This document shows positions 42,273-55,630 of a stretch of DNA of 64,000 nt, piece by piece. The translations under genes and the position numbers were made by a program. Under the pieces are notes generated by a model. That model was not told the origin of the DNA. It saw nothing but the letters and a program-made list of their open reading frames with translations, and did not search any database. This DNA comes from Progne subis subis (Eukaryota > Chordata > Aves > Passeriformes > Hirundinidae). How positions within the stretch are numbered: position 1 is the first letter of the stretch; each line of letters begins with the position of its first letter. Where the stretch lies: the NCBI GenBank assembly GCA_022316685.1, contig JAKJHU010001415.1:1-64000 (forward strand), read 5' to 3'.

Positions 42273-42871
42273 TGTTGAGACATGACTTTAAAGAGTTAAG
42301 ATTTTAGCTAAGGGTTAGAAGCAATTTATATTGATCAAGATGTAAGTTAGATTAGCAAATGGTAGGTTAATGATTATTAGATGCCCAAGCTAGAGCTAAC
42401 TGTTATATTATGAGCTTGTTTATAGAAAAAGTGGAGTAAGTGAACCATCATAAGAACAGATTGAAACTACTAAGAACAATGGCCAGCACCTGGACTTGGT
42501 ATCAATCAATCACAAAGCAGAGGACCTTGGACAGTGCCAGAGGGTCACAGAGACCTGATGAAGACTCTCCTGACTCCATCCTTTGAGACCACTGACCCAA
42601 TTTGAGACCACTGACCCAATTCAAGAGAAGAACTGCGAATGTGTGAAGGACTGATAGCCTCATTTTAATAGAGAGCGGGGATGGGAGGTGCTGGGGTTAT
42701 GCGTATGTATTGTATGTAAGATCTTGGAAAATAAATAGAGAGCAAAGAGCCTTGTTCGGGGCGGCCACGCCTTTCGGAGATGACTCCCGTGCCGCCTGCC
42801 GGTGAATAAACATACCACTGTCTAACTTTAACTAGTTAGAGGGTCTTTGTCCGTGACTATATCGGTTTTCA
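42273..42871 (+). mobile_element. Probable solo LTR
   Basis: An ~600-bp block beginning tgttgagacatgac and ending cggttttca. It has AATAAA signals near its 3' end (42805-42810), preceded by a GC-rich stretch (ggggcggccacgcctttcgg) that looks like R/U5. Base composition changes at its edges. A 19-bp motif ttgagaccactgacccaat is tandemly duplicated at about 42583-42620. No matching target duplication was found with these ends, so the limits are approximate. No internal retroviral sequence adjoins it. Confidence 0.6.
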
Positions 42872-45800
42872 ATGACTCAGCCAGTTGCCCTGTACTCTCA
42901 GCCTTGCAGCAGGGTAAATTACAGGATCTCTGCAGGCGCAGTTACTGATTTTGGCATGTCACGTCTGCAGGCCAATTATTTACTTACAGCAAACACAGGG
43001 TGTGTAGTTGGCTATTGATGGGTGCCTGTCCCCTTCCTTCTGGCACCACCGAAATGCTAGGATGGCAAGATCCTGCCTTTGTCTCCTTTCTGAAAGAGTG
43101 GCCGTACCTCAAGTGTTTGGTCTTCTTTCTGTTTACGTCAATTAACAATGTAAGTGACAATGGAAAATTCTGTTTGAAAATAAATGGCTGTTCCTCCATG
43201 AGCATCAGCCTTTGATGTGCACTTACTATTTGGTTTACCTGGTCTATGAAGATGATGTAAAGTCAGGTACAGTTGATGAAGTAGTAATAAATAATATTCC
43301 CTGAGACTTCTGATTATGTGAACAAATGAGTTCAGTCATTGAAAGTGAGGTTAAGAGATGAGGATACTGAGGATCATCAGTGATCCAATGAATTTTGCCT
43401 TAAGTGTGAGTAGAGAAGCTGGCGGCAATAATTGCTGTTTCCAGTTTAATTGCTTGTCTAAATCTGGGTTTGAATAGGGTTCACAGCAGTAATGAGAATC
43501 TGATATTTTCTTGTGGAATTTCAAAGTCTGTCTAGTTCCTCAAAGACAGACTAAGCACTCACAGTCTTTATGCAGAGTGAATAGGGAGTTCTCATCCTCA
43601 CAAGAAAAAACTGAAGACAGTTTCTTTAAAACATCTGTTTTTTGGCTTCTACAACCTTAGTGAAGAGGACATAGGCAGTGTAACAGGCAAGCAAGAAATC
43701 AGCTGCAAAAAAGGGCAAAGCAGAGCTGAGGTGAAGTCAGAAAGGGGAGGTTTTAGGAAACAAACCACAGCCACTATGCATGCTCAGTGAAAAACAATAT
43801 CTAGCTCTGCATTTTACTGCCAGGTAGCATCCTTGGAAGGTGTGACCTAAACCCATTGTGCCCTTTATGTATTGGTTGCGGTTTTGCCATGGAAATTGAA
43901 GATAGAACATAGTGACAAGAAAAGCAATCTTTGCAGAATGACTACTATGGAGTTTTAATAGTTTTGCAAAATGAGTTCTCAGTTTTTAGCCTACAGGTGA
44001 AATTTTATTGACTGATATAGCATTTTACACCTCTTAGAATCAGGGCCTTTCCCCATGTGAAATGAAGAGACCATCCAGGAAGAAAAGATTATTTGGGGCT
44101 TTCCAGAAAGGGTTTGTTACAAATGGAGAGAGGAGTGTTCGGACAAGTCCCTGTCTCTGCCCAGGCCTCTGGCAGTGGACAGTTGCATTATTGAGGCCCA
44201 AACCCACTCTCTATTTTCAGGTTCTTTATAATGACTGATTAGGTCTATTGTAGCATGAATTATTTATGGAATAGACCAAGAAAAGCAGACATAAGACTTT
44301 AACAGGTTGCTTAGCACACAGGATAAGCAAAAGAAGCACTACTCGCAGATAAACAGTTCAGAGTATGAGTGAACTACCTATATTTTTTTTAGCTAGTGAA
44401 GAAATAGTACAGATTAGGATTCAATATATCTTACAATCCAGTTTCTGATAGGACATACATATGGTCCTTTCTATCAGTTTCTGGGAGTGTATCCACAGAG
44501 ATGCATCCAAACTTCCTGGGAGCAGTCCTGAACTTTTCCAGGGAGTGTGTAGGAGCCTTCTGTCTCAGTGAAAAATTTGTGTAGCTTTTATAGTGTAAAG
44601 CAGTGTATTTCAGTCAATGATCCCTCATTTTTTGTCTCTCCCTACATCTCGCTCTCCAGACAAAGATATTTATTCTTAGCTGGGGGTCTCGCCCTCTTGC
44701 TGCCAGATATAACCCCCCTGTCAGGCATCTCTCCCCTGCGTTATCTCATCCATATGCACCAGCTATCTGAGGGATGAGGGGGGAACATCCTGCCACGGGG
44801 GATCCTTGCAGGATTTTCAGATGCTTCTTAACGGCTTTGTTGTTGCTCTTTTCAGGGGGGAGCAGGCTGCAAAGGTGTTTGCTGGATTTAATGAATAGTC
44901 ATTAGTTAACGTTGTCAATAACACATCAGATAAACGCATCAGAGGGAATTCCTCGAGCGAATGTTTCTCACTGCAAAAACCTGCCATGACTTCTCAATTC
45001 AGCATACAGAATGTGCAGGGAAATAAAATTTGTTCAGATAATCTACTTACCCAGCCAGAAACATATATATCACCCCCAAAGAATTCTGAAAACGAACATT
45101 TTCTGTTATACATGAGTATTTCCCAGATATTTTAGGTTGGTTTTTCTTTGTTTGGTAAGAAAAGTTTTCAATCATTTAGTGACAGCTTTCCCACACTTTT
45201 CAGCTGTACATGATGAGGACTTTTCAATGTTAGGGATTTTTTTTTTTTTTTTCTGAGAAAAGAATTAACTACTGCTAATCTGACCTGAGTGCTTTGAGTG
45301 CTCAGATTAGATTTATAATCTGACAAAAACCAATTAACCTGGTTTTACTCTGGGCTCATAAAATATTAATTTTGATCAAGTATTTTGAATAATTGAATAA
45401 TGGATGTGACTTCTAGAAATATGAAATACAGTATTTGTGTTGGAGGGGAAAAAAGGCCCAAGGGTACAGGCACTGTTCCAAGGTTTTTGCTATCCAGCTC
45501 AGTTTTTGGCTCACTAATGGTACAAATATTGATTAATGAGTTCAGTAAAGACGTGACAAAGCTGTTGCTGCTGCCTGGTGTTTGTTTTCCCTTTTCATGG
45601 TACATTGAGCAAGATACGGAACCTTGTCCAAAAGATTATAAGTGATAAAAACATTACAGTCATGGGAGAAATGTACTGTGAATGGCATCTTGTAGCTGTG
45701 ATTTCTGCCTTCCATCAGCAAGTAGTGATTGAATCTACTAAATGAGAGAAGGCTGCTGTGCCAGTTAGGGTATTATTGAAACAGATTTTGACATAGACTG

Positions 45801-46181
45801 TTGCCTAAACAATCAAAGATATCAGCAGGAATAGGATACTGGGTATACAGTGTATGTATCTACTCTGTATAATGTTTAAGCAACTTGAGGATTTTTTTTT
45901 TTTTTTTCCTTGTGGCTCTTGACTATAAGCATTTTCTTAGTTGATGTTTTTGATGTCTACAATTGGTATGGCTTCACTTGGTTCTGTTGTTGAAAAATGA
46001 GAAACCATACGAGTCCCCAGAATATTGGAATAAGACCAGAAGTTACTCTTATAGCTAAGCTTTGTGAAAACAGAAACGATGTAGAAGTATGTGAGTGAGA
46101 AAAAAGGGGAAATAGAAGGGGCTGATGAGAGGAAAAGTATGTCAGACAATATTTAGAGTAACCATGGTACTGTATACCTGG

Positions 46182-46211
46182 AAAAGAAAAAAAAAAAAAA
46201 AAAAAGAAAGG

Positions 46212-46250
<39 letters not shown>
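46182..46250. repeat. Long A-rich tract
   Basis: Almost pure A with a few G, about 69 nt. No retroposed gene was recognised next to it. Confidence 0.9.
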
Positions 46251-46252
<2 letters not shown>

Positions 46253-49200
46253 AGGAAGTGTTGATTAAAGAGAAAGTGCCTCTATCCTTTCATCCCTGTG
46301 GTCACTTCACCTTAGGAATGGTGTCCTTGCTTACATCAGGGCAGCTCACATAGTAGGATTTGATTTGTTTTGAGTAGCTGCCTCAAAGCACAACCTTAAA
46401 AAGGCAGGTGGGTTGTGAGGGGCAAAGAAAATCCAGAGAGCGTTTTTTTTAAAAAATCCCAAAGGGCAGAAGAGGAGTCAGGTACATGGAGTGCCACCCA
46501 GGCCATGGAACAGTGTTAGCCTTTCTCTCTCCTGAGCGCACTCACATCGATCATACGGGATCTAAAAATACTTACAACAAATCCTATTGTGCCACAGCTG
46601 CCCAAGATTGCTAGGCTAAATTCGCTCTTAAACCAAGGCTCATCTGGATCCTCTCTTCTCCTATCCCCATCTCTGCTCTTGCTTTTTACTGTTACTACCA
46701 TTTTTAACATGTAACTCTAGGAATGAGCTGGAGTTGAATCAATCTCACACCACTGAATGGAGTGGTCCAGCAGGGAAGTTGGTTGGTATGGATGGATGCG
46801 TGCCGAGCAGTGCTGCAATCTGCATTTCATATGATGCTTGATCCATGGGCTGTTCTGGAAAACTGTTTTAGCTCCTTTTAAGCAAAGGGAATTAGGAATG
46901 CTGTAAGTCATCAGTCTTTATATTCTTTTTGTGTTTGTGGGGAAAAAAAGGTAAATGACAGATTTGTTTTGCATTTCTGTAAGCAGTAATAGCATTTCAA
47001 AAAGAATGCAGCTGGAAATATTATGTGGCAAAATCCTAGTACAAAAAGATTACCTATGTCAGATGGATTCATGTTGCATTCCCATAATTGCTACCAGAGC
47101 CATGATATATAAAGTCTCCAAAATATCTGGAAACATGGAGACATTATCAACACGAAAATGATTTAAAAATATATTAACACAGCTTTTTGTTAAACTCCAG
47201 TGATTTTTCTAGGAGGATTAAGATATCCTTTACATCAGCAAGTGAGAAGCTCATGAGGCGTATAATCAGCAAGTTCCTGCTTGTTCCAGGTCTTCTTTTG
47301 GGCCAATCTGTTTTTATCATGATCTTGGACTAATCAGATTCTACCAAATGGTGGCTTGTGCAGAGAAGGTTTCTTCTTTATTTTCTTTGTGTGAGTTCTG
47401 TGCTCCTTTAGCAACCTAGGGATGGAAATTTTTACTGGAGCACTGGTTTCGCTTTCTCCCAGCTCTGTTTCTCTTGGGTGGTTGTTGGAGTGGTGCCTCT
47501 GTGTTGGACTCTGTGTTTGTAAGAGATCAGGCTTTCAAAGGATTATGGACAGACTTGAATAAGGCTTACACAGGAAAGATTTCGTGGAGAAGGTTTTTTT
47601 GCAGACAAGCAGAGCTATAAAAATACATTCATTTTAGTGGAACTCCTCCTTCAAAAATCCCTCAGCTAAGAGAATACTGAAATGGTGGAATAGGTAAATG
47701 TTCTCTCTTGCCCAGTTCTTACGGTCTCACTGTTGCTCCCATGGGAGCCCAGGTTCAGCTGCCAGCACCCAGGAGAAAGACACAACTTAGGAATGTTTCT
47801 AACCAACCTCCCAGTCCTGCCATTTCTCTTGCAAACTCCTGCCAGGAAAGCGTGAGGTGACACATCAACACCTCCTGCTGTGGGAGGCTCTTGTGAATCC
47901 CCTTGGTGACTCCATCCATCATTTCTATCTTTATATTTCTAAGAAAAAAATAGCTGAAGCTTCTCCCCTGGATGCTTAAGATGATACTATATTTTGTGAA
48001 TGCAAGGCCTGACATTGTGCATAGCTATCTGGAATACTTTTTTTCTTTTTCCTTTTTCTTTTCTTTTTTTTTTTTTTTAATAATAATTAGCTATCTAATT
48101 GCATGTCCAAGACCTGTTGATGCATTTCCACTTGTACATAATTAGCGTTTATTTGAAATCATGCTGGTTTAATGGTTTGTTTCCACTTTCTACAAATGAA
48201 ATTAGAGATAAATTTAATTTGAAGTAATAAAGTTAAAACAAACAAACAAACAAAACCCCCATAAATTACACTGAACATATTGATCAATCCCAGCTCATGC
48301 AGCGCTGGCTTCTGCAAGCTTTCATCACTGAGAATTTGCCCTGAATCCTGTTGAACTTGCCTGAGTAGTATTTAGTCTCTCAAGTAATAGCTGGAAGCAC
48401 ATTGTGGTGCCATTAAATGTGTGCCATATTTGTAGTAAACCCATAGAACTGAGTGCCAATTACAGGTACATACCTGCCTGATAATTTTTTATACCCAAAT
48501 TATATTCCACAGTATCTGCCTTTTTGTCTGAATGCCAACAACCTCATTTGTCTTGCTCCTAGCCTGGATGCTTAACAAAGGTTAGACAGTATAAAAAATG
48601 GTATCATTATCTTCCTAAATGAATATAATGGAGAGGAAATAAAATTAAGAGTGAGGCAGGAAATTGTTAATATGTTTATGGAATTATTGTTATTACATTA
48701 GTGAAAATAGGTTTTCATCTACTTCTGACTTTCCTTTCAATTGCAGCAGATGTTTGGGTAAACAGGGTCAAGATATTACTGGCTTTTTAAGTTGTTTTTA
48801 TGCAATTGCAGGCAGGTATTATATGGATAAGCAAGAGGTCAAAGATAGATATATTACCATAAAGGAAGAGTACTCTCAAAGTTCAGTTGTGATTTGCCAT
48901 TTCAGATGCTCTTGTTTAAGATCCATCAGTAGAATTTACTGAGAAAGTGTAGAATCATATAGTTGTTAAGGCCGGAAAAATGAATGGTAATACATATATT
49001 ATTTGGTTGTGTTTATATTCTTCCTTTGTTCCTTTTCTCTGGGGAGAAAATGCTTTATGTTAGAAAATTCACTGATCATAACTTTCCTTCAGATGCCTCT
49101 GTATGCCTTAGCCTCATCATTTTAATAGTGTCCTGGAAAAAAAGGGAATACCCTGAGGTGCCAGGGCTGCTCTATTCTGATTTGGGAGTCCAGAGAACAA

Positions 49201-50880
49201 AGAGTGAGATCTGGAGATGATGAGAAGTTCCTTCCTTAAGGTGGTGGAGTGGTCGGTGCTTCATGCTGGTTTGTGTTGACTCTGCTCTCAGGAGAATCTT
49301 TTTTCATAAAAATTGGAGCAAATCTGCAAAGCAGTTACTTTCAGAGAAGCGTTGAATTGGCATAAAAATATTTTTCTTATTTGAGGATGAGTGCCGTCTG
49401 CAATATAAATGGTCCCTGAAGGCATTGATGATCAAGGTCAAAGCCTCTGAGGCGCCATTAGATCATCTCACGGGGTTAAGCTACAATTTCCGTGAGGCCA
49501 TGGACATGTGTGCCCATTACAGCTATGTCAGTGGGGGGAATTTCAGCCAAGAGTCTGGAAAAAATGCTCTGCATGTCTAGCAAGATGCCATAACTGTTCT
49601 GTCACTGTTTCTCCTCTGCTCCCACCAGCTACTTAATTTGTAGTGTGGAAATATTCCCATTTATTTTTATGTGACATTGTGCATATGGTTAGACCTTATG
49701 GGATGCTTAAAATGCATGTTTTAAAGATTACCTTTTGGCTTTGTAGCTTCTTTTTTTTCCCTCCCCTAACTGTGGGCAAAATCTTCCCTGGACTAGATTG
49801 TTTATGAAATAATATTGCCTACTGGCAGTGAAGGAAGAGGCAGATAGAGTGTTTTATGTCATGGTGACAGCTTTCAAAGCAGCTCGTTCTGACCATTTAG
49901 TCCAGGAGGAAAAAGCATTAGTTGTGCGCCTGGAGGAATTTTGTGCTACAAAACTTACATGTAAGTTCATATTAGAAAAGATTACATGCACTGAACAAAA
50001 AGGCATGATGATCTCAAGGAGGTTCAATTTCAATCCCCATACTCTGAGAGCTGGTACAAAGAATGTGACATTGCATGCGCCCCATAATTATGGCATTCAG
50101 AAGACTCCTAGTAAAGAACATTAAAATGGCACTAAGTGTTAAAAGAAACGATTTTTTTCTGGTTGCAGAATAGTCAGAAATTAGGAAATGGTAATTTTGA
50201 AAGTGTTTTGCCAATGTGAGTCCTCTTGTTCTGTGTGCTGGTGTTCTGGGTTGCCACATCTGCATATGGAGGAGGGAGGTTTTATGAGCTATTTATTTCA
50301 TGTATTTCTTAACTTCCTAGCAGGGAGAGCCTTCCTGATGTTCTTTTGTGTAGGTCTTGAATTGCAGCTGCCTGTGATTTTAGAGGAAGAAATTGTGATG
50401 AGGCATCCACTTGATGTCTTTTGTCACTCATCAGGGCCCCGTGTCCTTGGCTGAGAGGAGCTGGTGGCAGAAGTTGCTGTTCCTGAGAGACACCATGGAG
50501 GTTTTTGGGGATGTTTGCTGGAACTCAGTATGGCCAGATGCCACCATGACTCCTTCTCCTGTAGGAGAAACTGCCCACTCCCCTAACCTGGTCATTTTTG
50601 GTGCCCCCTAAGGATTCCTGTCCCCTTGTCCTTCCTGATGCCCAGTGAAGCAAAGTCTTTGCTAGTGAAGGTCCCAGGTCTCTTCATGGTTTTTGTACCT
50701 ACACAGAATCCTAGTCTTGTTCTCCAGCCTCATGTTTTTCATCCAGATTTAGAGATACCAGCCTGTTTTCTCCTCTCCCAGTTTACATTTACCCATGGAG
50801 TGCTTACCCTTATGCAGAGCAGGACCAGCCACCTTCTCCCAGCTGCTCTTCTGACAGATCTGCCTTCCTGCCCACCCTGC

Positions 50881-50980
50881 CCCACCCCCCCCCCGCCCCC
50901 CCCCCCTTTTGTGGACCCATTTTCCACATTGTATTTTAGTTTCTCATCAGCAAATTTTTTTTTTTTTTTTTTTTTTTTTT
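50881..50980. repeat. C-run and T-run pair
   Basis: A C tract with rare interruptions at 50881-50907, followed 48 nt later by about 26 T (50955-50980). Length in the assembly may be unreliable. Confidence 0.8.
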
Positions 50981-53900
50981 AATCACTCTTTAAAATGAGA
51001 GGCAAGTAGTTATTTTAGGATGACTTACATGGCAGTGGCTCTGACAATGGATAATCCTTCAATAATCAGCATTTCGGAGTAACATTCTTGGCAGAGATTT
51101 TGAGAGTAGGAGCGTGAAGCCCGGTGGTGTTTCAAGTGTTTCTGTGGGTTCTCACTGCAGCCCATCCTGCTTGATCTGGAGTTATAAATATCAGATCAGT
51201 TAACACTACAGAGGAGGTCGTTGGCTATATCCAAATGTAAAGCTCTAAAGTGCATATGAGTGGGGATGTAATGTGCAATATGAACAATTTGCTTAGAGCC
51301 AAGTGATCGTTCTGCTATGTGTTTGAGATTACTTGGCAACATCTTGGTGTATCCAAACTTGTATTTCAACAAATGGAGAGGAGGGAAAAAACCCACAGTT
51401 TTTGAAAAATGAGTGCTTTAAGCATTTATAGTTGCATGTGGCCTGTGATTGCTGAGGTTAACAGCTGCTCATTTTATTTCTGCTGATTTTTCAATCATAA
51501 AATAATATCCTGTTCCAAGCAGAGGATTTTAGGAAAATACTGGAACAGATGAATAATATTAGCAAGTTACTAACTAAATATAGTAGAAGAGGTATGCATT
51601 TCAATGTATTCAATTTTTGAGATTATGGATTTAGCATAGCATTAAAATGGGTCCTTACTATTAAGCTATCAGACACTGAAAATGATTGCATGTCATATTA
51701 TCATTTCTTCGATTTCTAATTTGGCTTCAGACAAACTCTATTACCCAAATATTCACACAATTATAAAAATTGCATAGTCAGTGTAAGCCTGCTGCTCCCT
51801 AGGACTGAGTGAATCCTGGGTGTTTACTGGTGATATAAAAGGCATGATGTAGGCAGATGTAAAAAATAAGTAGGCAGAAGGAGTAAGGGATTCTCTTCGA
51901 AGACCTTAACATTCTCAAGCTTCTTTGAGCAGTATGCATAGGGTAATAATGATACATTAATTAGCAAAAATTACAGCTCCATCTCACTGCTTGGAGGGAC
52001 CACTTAATAATGTAAAAAAGCAAAGTTGTATTTTTTATAACTGTTACTTTTCAGAACTGGATTGAACAAAAGAATTTCTTTCATTGGTCTTTACAGCTGT
52101 ACGTTGTCGCTGGGGAGGCTATCACCCCACAAATTCCCTTTATTGGGAACTTGCCCTAACCAGCAGCCAAGGATCTGAAAATGTATAAATTTAGTGTGTC
52201 TCTGTGAGCACCCATTATTCTTCTCCTTTTTTGCAACTGAAATAAGCAACATGATGTAATTAAAAAATGATTTTTTTCTTTACCAATGCAAAAACTGAGA
52301 ACATGTCATGTCAGGTATTTGTATTTATTATGTCTTGCAGCATCATCACAATGTTTAATAAATATTTATATTTGGCATTTGATTTGGCACTTGCAAAGTC
52401 CATAACCTAAATAAGATCACAGAAAATCTGGTCATTTTTTTTTTTTTTTTTTAATAAGAAGCTTCACATTCACCACTATGCTTCGTATTTCAAGGCACAG
52501 TCATTTTTGGTATAGCTTTCATAGTATTTTTAGAAACAGGTAGAAAAAGTTATTTTCAGCCAAAAAGAGGAGGTGCACTGTAGCCTCCAGCATTCAGTGA
52601 TAGTGGTTGAGACTTCAGTACAAAGTGGGGAAATGGGCTGACAAATGTATGTTTATTCTCAGCTCTGTGATAATTAGCTAATGAGCTAATGAGATACAAT
52701 TGTTATCTTTATTGGTTCCTGCCATAAATCTAACTTAAAAATATTAAAATTGATATCTCACCCCCCTAAAGTAATGACCATTCTGAAGAATGCAGAGAAG
52801 AAGCAGAGGAGGGCAGAGGAGATGCCAGTCTGGGGAGAGCATGACCCAAAATGACAGCTTACGAGTATCACGATGTGACAGAAATACCAGATGTCCAGGA
52901 AGGATGGCTTTGTTTTGAAAATCATGCAACTAATGGCAGCATGGCAGTATTTTTTTTCCCTTTTTTTAGAGTTTTGCATTAATATGATGAAAAGGGTACA
53001 CTTCATTTATCTGTTGTTAATTTAGTAGGCAAGGATAATTCACAACTTAGAAATCTCACACGCTTATTTATATTTTTTGAAGGCTGATACAATCCCATTT
53101 CCCAGATGTAATGTGAGCAGGGCATTAGTTCAGAAGCACTGCCATATCCACTTAATTAATAATATTCACCTAGTTTAAAATCTGGGTGAGAATAATGAAT
53201 TAGAGGAACACAGATGTATTCAAGGGAGATGTCAAACACATATCTAGCATCAAAACTGAAAAGGCAGGAAAAAAAGAAAAATCAACTTCATCTCTATTTC
53301 AAGTGTTTTCTTGGATTTTTAAGTTTTTATTTCCTGAAGCAATGCATGGGGGAAAAGCACTCCAGTGTTTGCCAGAGCAGAGGTAGCTGTACACTTAGCA
53401 CACAGCAGAGTCTGCATTATTTCACAGCTGTTTCAAGGGAAAAAGCATTTTTATCTCTTTTTCTATGCTGCCTCAGCACAAAAGCAGTTCTTCCCATGTA
53501 GGTCAAGAGATCATGATGGTGCTGGTCTCTTTATGCCACCATCAGAAGTGTAGAAGTGTTAGCTTAGAGTCCCAGTGGGGCTTACTTTCTGATTTTTTTA
53601 TTTTTATTATTTGGGCGCAGAGAGGGTGAATAAAAGGTCTTGTTAAATATAAATAGAAGCTTACAAAGCAGTGAAAAAAAAAAGTGTATTATAAAAAATA
53701 CAGGAGCCGTGCTCTGTGTGATAGCTATGTTAAGCATGAGTAGATGCAGTTTTATTCACAGCTGATCTTTTTGCTGCTGTGGGGTTTTTTTCCCCCTTTC
53801 TCCCTGTGATTACACTTTGCTCCCTCTCCAGTAAGTTCCACACCTCTTAGCTTTTCCTGACCCGTGTGATACTGAAAGTGCACTGAGCATGTGGAATGCC

Positions 53901-54129
53901 CTCATCTCGAGTTCACTCACCCCGAGGCAGAGCACTGCCTTCAGGTTCAGTGACAGCAGAGATCCTGCTCAGGCTCTTCCATGGAATCGCTTCCCTGCTG
54001 TCAAAACGCACTCCTGAAGTGTGAGCAGCAGCCCAACACAGAGTGAAAACAAACACAGAGGATAGGTAAGGTAGGGGTAGAGACAAGACGGCTTCAAACT
54101 CTGAAAGACAGCAGTTTTGGTTTGGATAT

Positions 54130-54345
54130 TATACGGAAATCCCGTATTGGAGGGTGCTGAGGTGCTGGCACAGGTTGCTCAGAGAAGTGCGTTCCTCCCA
54201 TCCCTGGAAATGTTCAAGGCCGGATTGGATGGAGCTCAGAACAGCCTGGTCTAATGGAATATGTCCTTGTCCATGGCAAGAGGATTGGACAAGATGGTCT
54301 TGAAGATCTGTTTCAACCCAAACTGTTTTATGGTTCTTTGAGAAG
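54130..54345 (+). mobile_element. CR1 LINE 3' end fragment
   Basis: ggagggtgctgaggtgctgg, ccctggaaatgttcaaggcc and ggtcttgaagatctgtttca followed by acccaaac... match the CR1 3' end in plus orientation, ending in a ttctttgag-type tail. Confidence 0.88.
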
Positions 54346-54701
54346 ACAGCAGCTCTGCCTGCTTCCTCTGTGTCCCACTCGACCTCACCTAAAACTTTTT
54401 CATGTCAACATCTAAAATAATCCTATATATGCCTGTGTAAACCAGCAGCCTTGAAATTAACTCAGTCATGGGTGGTAAAAGCTCAGTCAACAAGATCAGG
54501 AATCATGTCAGTAAGACTAGAAGGAGTTGGGGTTGCCTGCCAAAAAGGTGCACGGACTGAAGCTTTTAGTCTTTCAGTGACACTGGTCTAGTAAATCCAT
54601 TTCCTTTACCTAAAGCTTGTTTTGTAAGGAAGAATACTGTGATATTTTGTGAAATGTCAAGTGATTATCTCAGCGAAGAGTGAATATCAGTGGCTTAGCT
54701 G

Positions 54702-54739
<38 letters not shown>

Positions 54740-54740
54740 A
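54702..54740. repeat. (AAC)n microsatellite
   Basis: About thirteen perfect aac repeats. Confidence 0.97.
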
Positions 54741-55484
54741 ATACAGGAGAATCTCATCTTTTCAATAAATGAGAGAAAAGCCTAAATAACTCTGTGGGCC
54801 CTGATCTCCATTTTGTTGTAGGAGCACATCACAAAGCTTCCCATAGTGGAATGTGGCTTCAAACAGGGACCTCGAAGTCACTGCTACATCACTCAAGCCT
54901 GACTGATGATGTCCAATTTAAAAAATTGCTCTGTGCATATGATAATAGGAAAATCGAGATCATATTAATGCATACTGCAGCGCAATTGGAAAATTGGGAT
55001 TTGCTGGTTGATTCCACCTGAGGGCACAGACAAACTATTACAAACTATGAAGTAATACTTAAAATTAGTCTAGTTTTGAATATAGCATATTCAGGTCAGA
55101 TTATTTCCTATTTTTTTTTTAAGTTATTTCAGGATTTTTGCCTATGCCATGACTTCAGATGGGGTCAGGATTGCTTATTTTTTTTTTCCCTTCTAGAAAA
55201 AAAAAAAACAAAAAACCCAACCCATTCCTCCTGGGGTAGGTAAGATGAAAATATTCTAAAATAAGAACCTAAAATAATAAATGTTCATGTCTCAGCAGAT
55301 ATGCATAAGCCATTCAAATTAGTGCCTTGATAGAGAATTTGCCCTAAAGGAAAACATAATGCTGGAGCTGGTCCTTCAGCAAGACTTCCATACATCTCAG
55401 TTTTATGATTGTCAGGTCATGATTTCTTTCTCTGCCACCCAGCAAAACAGTAGTTTGACACTTATTCCTGGCTCCTGCCCCACC
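54741..55484. other. Non-coding host DNA
   Basis: No gene recognised. A/T runs at about 55110-55130 and 55175-55210. Confidence 0.5.
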
Positions 55485-55630
55485 CTCATAGAACCCTTAA
55501 GGGTAGAAAAGGCCTCTAAGATCATTGACCCAGCACCACAGTGTTCACCGCTGAACCATCTCCCCAAATTCCACATCCACATGCCTTTTGATCGCTTGTA
55601 GGGATGGTGATTCCATCCTTACTCCAGCCC
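55485..55630 (-). mobile_element. CR1 LINE 3' end fragment, inverted
   Basis: The plus strand reads catagaacccttaagggtag, cctctaagatcattgaccca and gggatggtgattccatcctt, the reverse complement of the CR1 3' region. The copy is diverged. Confidence 0.82.

Larger units (their letters stand above)
42872..54129. other. About 11 kb of non-coding host DNA with simple repeats
   Basis: No convincing exon. Simple repeats: poly(A) at 46182-46250, T-rich at 48045-48080, C-rich at 50881-50907 and poly(T) at 50955-50980. A short CR1-like fragment (tagaatcatatagttgttaa) lies near 48950-48985. The block 49380-49560 has higher complexity and few long AT runs but no ORF. Confidence 0.55.

Noticed and set aside
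49828..50124. 98-codon plus-strand ORF as a possible exon
   Set aside because: No domain, no convincing splice sites and average non-coding composition.
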